Shown here one piece after another: positions 61,066 through 64,000 of a DNA stretch of 64,000 nucleotides. Numbering within the stretch: position 1 is the stretch's first letter; the number at the start of each line of letters is the position of its first letter. The position numbers and the translations under genes were made by a program. The DNA is taken from NCBI RefSeq assembly GCF_013377995.1, contig NZ_CP055305.1, positions 62,001 through 126,000 of the forward strand, given 5' to 3'. This stretch comes from Mannheimia pernigra (lineage in GTDB: Bacteria > Pseudomonadota > Gammaproteobacteria > Enterobacterales > Pasteurellaceae). The notes below the pieces were generated by a model. The model saw only the letters and a list, made by a program, of their open reading frames with translations, ran no database searches and was not told the DNA's origin.

Positions 61066-61428
61066 ATGACACAAAAGTTACTCAAACACGAGTTAGTTGA
61101 ACGATTACTTCAACTGAAAGAAAAGCAAGATTTATTAACGGTGCAAATGCAACTTTTAACGCAAGAGATTAGCGAATTGACCGATCCATTTATGCCGAAA
61201 ACACCGAAAAGCCAGTCTGTGATTACCGCTCGTTTAATCGCACAAGTATTAAGGGAAAATCAGGATACGTGGTTAGTATGTGGAGATATCGCAGAACAGG
61301 CATTACGGTTAGTGGGGCAACCGCAGTTTGTTGATGTAGGTGATAGCTATTATAAGGTGGTAAAAAGAATGTTGTTGCGGTTAGCAAAAAAGGCTTGGTT
61401 GAGCGTGCAGGGTTTCATTGGCGGTTGA
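61066..61428 (+). CDS. Hypothetical coiled-coil / winged-helix-like protein, probable C-terminal frameshift
   Basis: I do not recognise a family. The 120 residues start with a coiled coil (about 7-40, LLKHELVERLLQLKEKQDLL) and continue into a helix-rich region (SVITARLIAQVLRENQDTW) that looks like a small DNA-binding domain. Near the end an A6 run (61386-61391) appears one base short: adding one A would give LLRLAKKGLVERAGFHWRLK and a stop near 61440, a better winged-helix ending than AKKAWLSVQGFIGG. It resembles in layout the gene at 62793-63215 (coiled coil then wHTH). Confidence 0.6.
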   Translation: MTQKLLKHELVERLLQLKEKQDLLTVQMQLLTQEISELTDPFMPKTPKSQSVITARLIAQVLRENQDTWLVCGDIAEQALRLVGQPQFVDVGDSYYKVVKRMLLRLAKKAWLSVQGFIGG

Positions 61429-61435
61429 AATTGCT

Positions 61436-61464
61436 AAAATAGCGACATTTTGTCGCTATTTTTA
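61436..61464. terminator. Bidirectional terminator between the convergent accessory genes
   Basis: AAAATAGCGAC ATTTT GTCGCTATTTT, an 11-bp perfect stem between the end of the 61066 gene and the stop of the nucleotidyltransferase gene (61465). A- and T-rich flanks permit both directions. Confidence 0.85.
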
Positions 61465-62298
61465 TCAAGGTTTAAATTTTAAGGTTGAAGAAATCGACTG
61501 CTTTTGTTCTTCTTTTGTGCTTGTTGCTGAATTTAATAAACTTTGAAAATCACGTTGCGAACTTGTCATTATGGCTTGCATTGCTGGGTGATTTTGCATA
61601 AGTTCTGTTTGCTTATTTAACCAAATTTCATTAGCAATATCATTCAAGTTAAGAGCAATTTGCTCTACGTCCATAATTTTATTTAGTAGTGGATCGGCTT
61701 CTATATCTTCTCTATATAAACTTACGAGCTTATCAGGATCTTGAACAAAATTACTTAACCGTTCTGCTAGGTCTGGTGTGAAGTGTTCAGCGTATTGTGT
61801 GGCTAAAAAATGCAAATCAAATAAATCACGCCCTTTGGTTCGTGTATTTTCCCCGTCATAAGCCGCATTTAGTTTATTATCAATAATCCGATCTACCGAT
61901 GAAAAGCGAATCCCATCTTTAATCGTAATTTGTTCATCAGGTGTTGGGGTTCGATAGGAAATTTCTATTTTTAACGAATCCTTGATACCTGTATCACGAA
62001 TATGATAATTAACTACATAACGGCTTACGGTATCTGTATCTTTTTTCACATTGATATTATCAATCACAATACCTTGTGGAGCCGAAGATTTAATTTTATT
62101 CAGCAAATTTAATTTCTTTGACGAATCAAAATCTAAATCTTCTGAAAAACGGTTTAAGCCATAACCTAAATAAAGTGCTGTTCCACCTTTTAATACCAAC
62201 GGTGTATCAGAAAGGTTTTTTAAAATATTGATCATTAACTTTTCGTGATATTTATCACGTTCTGTTAATAGCTTGTTATTGGGTTTTTGTGTTTCCAT
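61465..62298 (-). CDS. AbiEii/AbiGii-family nucleotidyltransferase (putative toxin)
   Basis: A 277-residue nucleotidyltransferase of the AbiEii toxin family (DUF1814), which blocks growth or phage propagation by modifying tRNA ends in studied cases. Core motifs are intact: LVLKGGTALYLGYGLNRFSE (G38-G39) followed by DLDFD (about 54-58), and GENTRTKGRDLFDLHFLAT (about 150-168), which supplies conserved basic and acidic residues. Its ATG overlaps the 3' end of the 156-residue partner gene by 34 bases, typical of a toxin-antitoxin pair. The partner is not a recognised AbiEi antitoxin. Confidence 0.85.
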   Translation of the reverse strand: METQKPNNKLLTERDKYHEKLMINILKNLSDTPLVLKGGTALYLGYGLNRFSEDLDFDSSKKLNLLNKIKSSAPQGIVIDNINVKKDTDTVSRYVVNYHIRDTGIKDSLKIEISYRTPTPDEQITIKDGIRFSSVDRIIDNKLNAAYDGENTRTKGRDLFDLHFLATQYAEHFTPDLAERLSNFVQDPDKLVSLYREDIEADPLLNKIMDVEQIALNLNDIANEIWLNKQTELMQNHPAMQAIMTSSQRDFQSLLNSATSTKEEQKQSISSTLKFKP

Positions 62299-62735
62299 AG
62301 CATTAAATTTTCTCTTTCTTGTTCGGTTAAGTGCGGTTCAATTTGGTCAAGTAATTGATAAACCGACAGTTTATCTTCATCACTCGGGAACCAATCATCT
62401 AAAATAACACGCCCAATGGAGCCTGTTTGCAACACAGCCGTGTAAAGATAATCGACACAAGCTCTTGGGTGGTCAGCAAGCCAAACAGGACTGTTTTCAG
62501 GGAAATACCCCATATCATTGAGCCTTTTTGTACCGTCAATAATCCCAATATCGCCTAAAAGATGATGGGTATTTCGTTTTTGACCAAAGCCATAAATATA
62601 AAAATCTTGCGGATATGCATTGTCATTTAATGCTGCCGCACTATGCCAATCGCCTGTTCCATTGGGGCTATGAATATTGAGAGCCACAAGACTGCTCACA
62701 TAGCGATTGGTTTGTGTTGGGGGAATGAGTAGCAT
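62265..62735 (-). CDS. Uncharacterised partner of the nucleotidyltransferase (possible antitoxin)
   Basis: I do not recognise a family. From the ATG at 62735 (SD AGGA) the product is 156 residues; a TTG at 62753 in the same frame lacks an RBS. It has no clear HTH. Visible: an N-terminal LLIPPTQTNRYVSSLVALN segment, GFGQKRNTHHLLGDIGIIDG, the aromatic stretch NSPVWLADHPRACVDYLYTAV, and an acidic C-terminus (LTEQERENLMLWKHKNP). It overlaps the nucleotidyltransferase start by 34 bases, so the two are translationally coupled. An antitoxin role is inferred from position only. Confidence 0.7.
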   Translation of the reverse strand: MLLIPPTQTNRYVSSLVALNIHSPNGTGDWHSAAALNDNAYPQDFYIYGFGQKRNTHHLLGDIGIIDGTKRLNDMGYFPENSPVWLADHPRACVDYLYTAVLQTGSIGRVILDDWFPSDEDKLSVYQLLDQIEPHLTEQERENLMLWKHKNPITSY

Positions 62736-62792
62736 AGTTTGTCCTAAAATCAACCAGTTATATCTGAATTATCGTTAAAATCTGATTTTATA

Positions 62793-63215
62793 TCAATGGG
62801 TTTTCCACTGCCAATAAACTTCTCTACGGCTGATTTGTGTTCTTGTAATCCAACCACGCTGATAAAACGCATTTAACTGCTTACGCACGGAATCCAAATG
62901 TTTTTCTGATGGAATGCCTTGTGTCTGTTCAATATCAAAAATTCGTAGGGTAAGCTCGGTAATGGTAAAGGCTTTATTCGGTTCATCACGCATTATCTGA
63001 ACAAGATACTTTCGGATTTTCCCTTTGAATAATTTATACCTATGGCGATAAATGAAGTTTTCCGTGTTATAACGTGCTATATCTTCTTCCGCTTTCATTA
63101 AATCAATGGCTTTTTGAACGGTAGCAATCTTCACATCTAATAATGCTAAATGCTCTAGCACTTGCTTACGTTCAAAGACAAGGGCTTTTAGTTTTTGGTC
63201 AAGTTTATAAGCCAT
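62793..63215 (-). CDS. Hypothetical coiled-coil / winged-helix protein next to the transposase
   Basis: From the ATG at 63215 (SD TAGGAATAA) the product is 140 residues: an N-terminal coiled coil (about 5-45, KLKALVFERKQVLEHLALLD) and a C-terminal winged-helix-like domain (ITELTLRIFDIEQ, LDSVRKQLNAFYQRGWITRT, EVYWQWK). It starts 9 bases after the transposase stop and lies 57 bases before the next gene, so all four look like one transcription unit. Its role may be regulatory (inference). Confidence 0.65.
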   Translation of the reverse strand: MAYKLDQKLKALVFERKQVLEHLALLDVKIATVQKAIDLMKAEEDIARYNTENFIYRHRYKLFKGKIRKYLVQIMRDEPNKAFTITELTLRIFDIEQTQGIPSEKHLDSVRKQLNAFYQRGWITRTQISRREVYWQWKTH

Positions 63216-63223
63216 TATTATTC

Positions 63224-64000
63224 CTATTGCCAAATCACTTCTTGATGAACAATTTTTCGTTGCCAATAGCCACACCATTCATTATTTTCATTCGTGGTAT
63301 TTAGGCATTTGCTTAGCACATCTTTGAACTGCCAACCATTTGATTTTCTACGATGATCTTCACGGTAAGCTACTTCATTAGCATAATTGAGTAAATAGGT
63401 ATTACTCATTTTATGGGTTTGTCCGTAGTACATTCGTTTGAAGGGGCTAAAGAAACTTTCCGCTTGATTGTTGGTTACACCTAAATCACTACGATATTCT
63501 TTTTTGTGATTGACGGTACGTAAATCATAATTCAGCAATAATTCACCGTAAGCATTACTTTCATCAGTATTGATACGGCTCTTTTTCTCAATATAAGCAT
63601 TAGCAAAAGAATTAACAACAGATTGCGTTTCCAAATGGGTAACAAAGATGTGTGAGCGTTTTGCCCCACGATTTAACTTATCCACTTCCCCTGATAGGGG
63701 TTGTAAATCTCGCTTATCTAATAAGGCTTTGCGGATTTTATGCGACAGCACAAACGCCGTACGGTAATCGCCGTACGGTAATTGACTCCCGCATCACGAG
63801 CCAGTTGTAGTGATGAAATACCTTTGGCGGCATTCACAAATTTGGCGATGATGTAGAGATAGGTTTGCAGCGACTTCTTGCGATTGGCAAAAATCGTGCC
63901 TGATGTAATGCTAAACGTATGATTACAATGTTTGCATCGCCACTGCTGCGAGTAGAGATAAAATAAGCTTTATGTTGTACACTGCACTTAGGGCAAACCA
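63224..64000 (-). pseudogene. IS1595-family (ISXO2-like) transposase, frameshifted and cut by the window end
   Basis: The minus strand encodes a DDE transposase of the ISXO2/IS1595 type. A zinc ribbon is visible as VCPKCSVQHKAYFIS and, in a second frame, QQWRCKHCNHTFSI; next come FANRKKSLQTYLYIIAKFVN and ISSLQLARDAGVNYRTA. The C-terminal frame (63224-63751) carries NTDESNAYGELL and the terminal NNQAESFFSPFKRMYYGQTH motif. Two breaks are seen: a one-base loss after the first CxxC (near 63945) and a 14-bp tandem duplication (63751-63780 area, unit ATTACCGTACGGCG on the minus strand). The gene is therefore inactive unless these are sequencing errors. Confidence 0.85.
63753..63780 (-). repeat. 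14-bp tandem duplication in the transposase gene
   Basis: Two adjacent copies of ATTACCGTACGGCG (minus strand). Removing one restores the expected reading NYRTAFVLSHKIRK across the joint, so the duplication itself is the frameshift. Confidence 0.8.

Larger units (their letters stand above)
1..64000. repeat. Dispersed Apl-type DNA uptake signal sequences
   Basis: The 9-base core ACAAGCGGT (or ACCGCTTGT) occurs dozens of times, in intergenic regions and inside genes (for example 17345, 24157, 31418, 36066, 42588, 43639, 47697, 49916, 55508, 58454, 60950). Many are followed by TTTTGCAAAATTTT-like tracts. Copies often appear as convergent pairs at gene ends and form the stems of terminators. This is the uptake signal of the Actinobacillus pleuropneumoniae-type Pasteurellaceae and implies natural competence in the lineage. 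Confidence 0.93.

Noticed and set aside
1..64000. tRNA or rRNA genes
   Set aside because: No cloverleaf with a GTTCGAATC-type T-arm or rRNA-like stretch was recognised by eye; a tRNAscan run would settle it.

Overview
The window is chromosomal DNA from a gammaproteobacterium of the family Pasteurellaceae. The evidence is the gene content, the AT-rich base composition, and the dozens of copies of the uptake-signal core ACAAGCGGT/ACCGCTTGT, often followed by AT-rich TTTTGCAAAATT-like tracts. This 'Apl-type' uptake signal points to the Actinobacillus / Mannheimia / Glaesserella / Bibersteinia side of the family rather than to H. influenzae. I do not commit to a species. No rRNA, tRNA or CRISPR array was recognised.

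Layout. 1-3.9 kb: the 3' part of ileS, then pssA and rlmB. 4-7.5 kb: a small accessory tellurium/stress (Ter) cluster with a TerA-like protein, TerD, a dead IS200 fragment, a small secreted protein, TerC and a divergent XRE regulator. 7.5-12.5 kb: an Opp/Nik-type ABC importer whose two ATPases are fused in one polypeptide and whose operon is interrupted by a 39-bp perfect inverted repeat. 12.6-19.3 kb: housekeeping and envelope genes (a NAGPA-like protein, prfC, an LprI-like protein, a PBP7-like protein, pth, ychF, a SIMPL protein). 19.5-24.1 kb: an L-lactate utilisation operon (lctP-lutABC/lldEFG), followed by a decayed transposase. 24.7-34 kb: serA, rpiA, glmM, ilvA, slyD, a second SIMPL protein, trmO, menA and an RsiV-like lipoprotein. 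34-38.3 kb: the rpsU-dnaG-rpoD macromolecular synthesis operon. 38.7-41.1 kb: an O-antigen-ligase-like gene split by seven tandem 10-bp repeats, and a dTDP-glucose dehydratase. 41.2-46.2 kb: erpA, yidD/rnpA/rpmH, hemH, spoT and rpoZ. 46.3-58.4 kb: sucrose and PTS genes (scrR-scrB-scrK, miaB, crr-ptsI-ptsH, thiPQ, scrA). 58.5-60.9 kb: map, yhhQ with a candidate preQ1 riboswitch, and a pirin. 61-64 kb: an accessory segment with an IS1595-type transposase pseudogene and three adjacent genes ending in an AbiEii-like nucleotidyltransferase.

How the genes work together. HPr, EI, EIIA-Glc, the sucrose EIIBC, sucrose-6-phosphate hydrolase, fructokinase and the ScrR-type repressor make a complete sucrose uptake and breakdown route. 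The two separated scr transcription units carry nearly identical operator-like 17-mers, and scrA also has a perfect CRP palindrome. lctP plus the LutABC homologues make an L-lactate uptake and oxidation module. The O-antigen-ligase-like gene and rmlB/rffG suggest surface-glycan biosynthesis that can be switched by repeat slippage.

The strongest leads are: (1) the phase-variable O-antigen-ligase-like gene, out of frame with 7 repeats and in frame with 6 or 9; (2) the IS1595-linked wHTH / unknown / AbiEii-NTase gene set, which looks like a mobile toxin-antitoxin or defence module with an unrecognised partner; (3) the preQ1-I-like element in the yhhQ leader; and (4) the scr operators.
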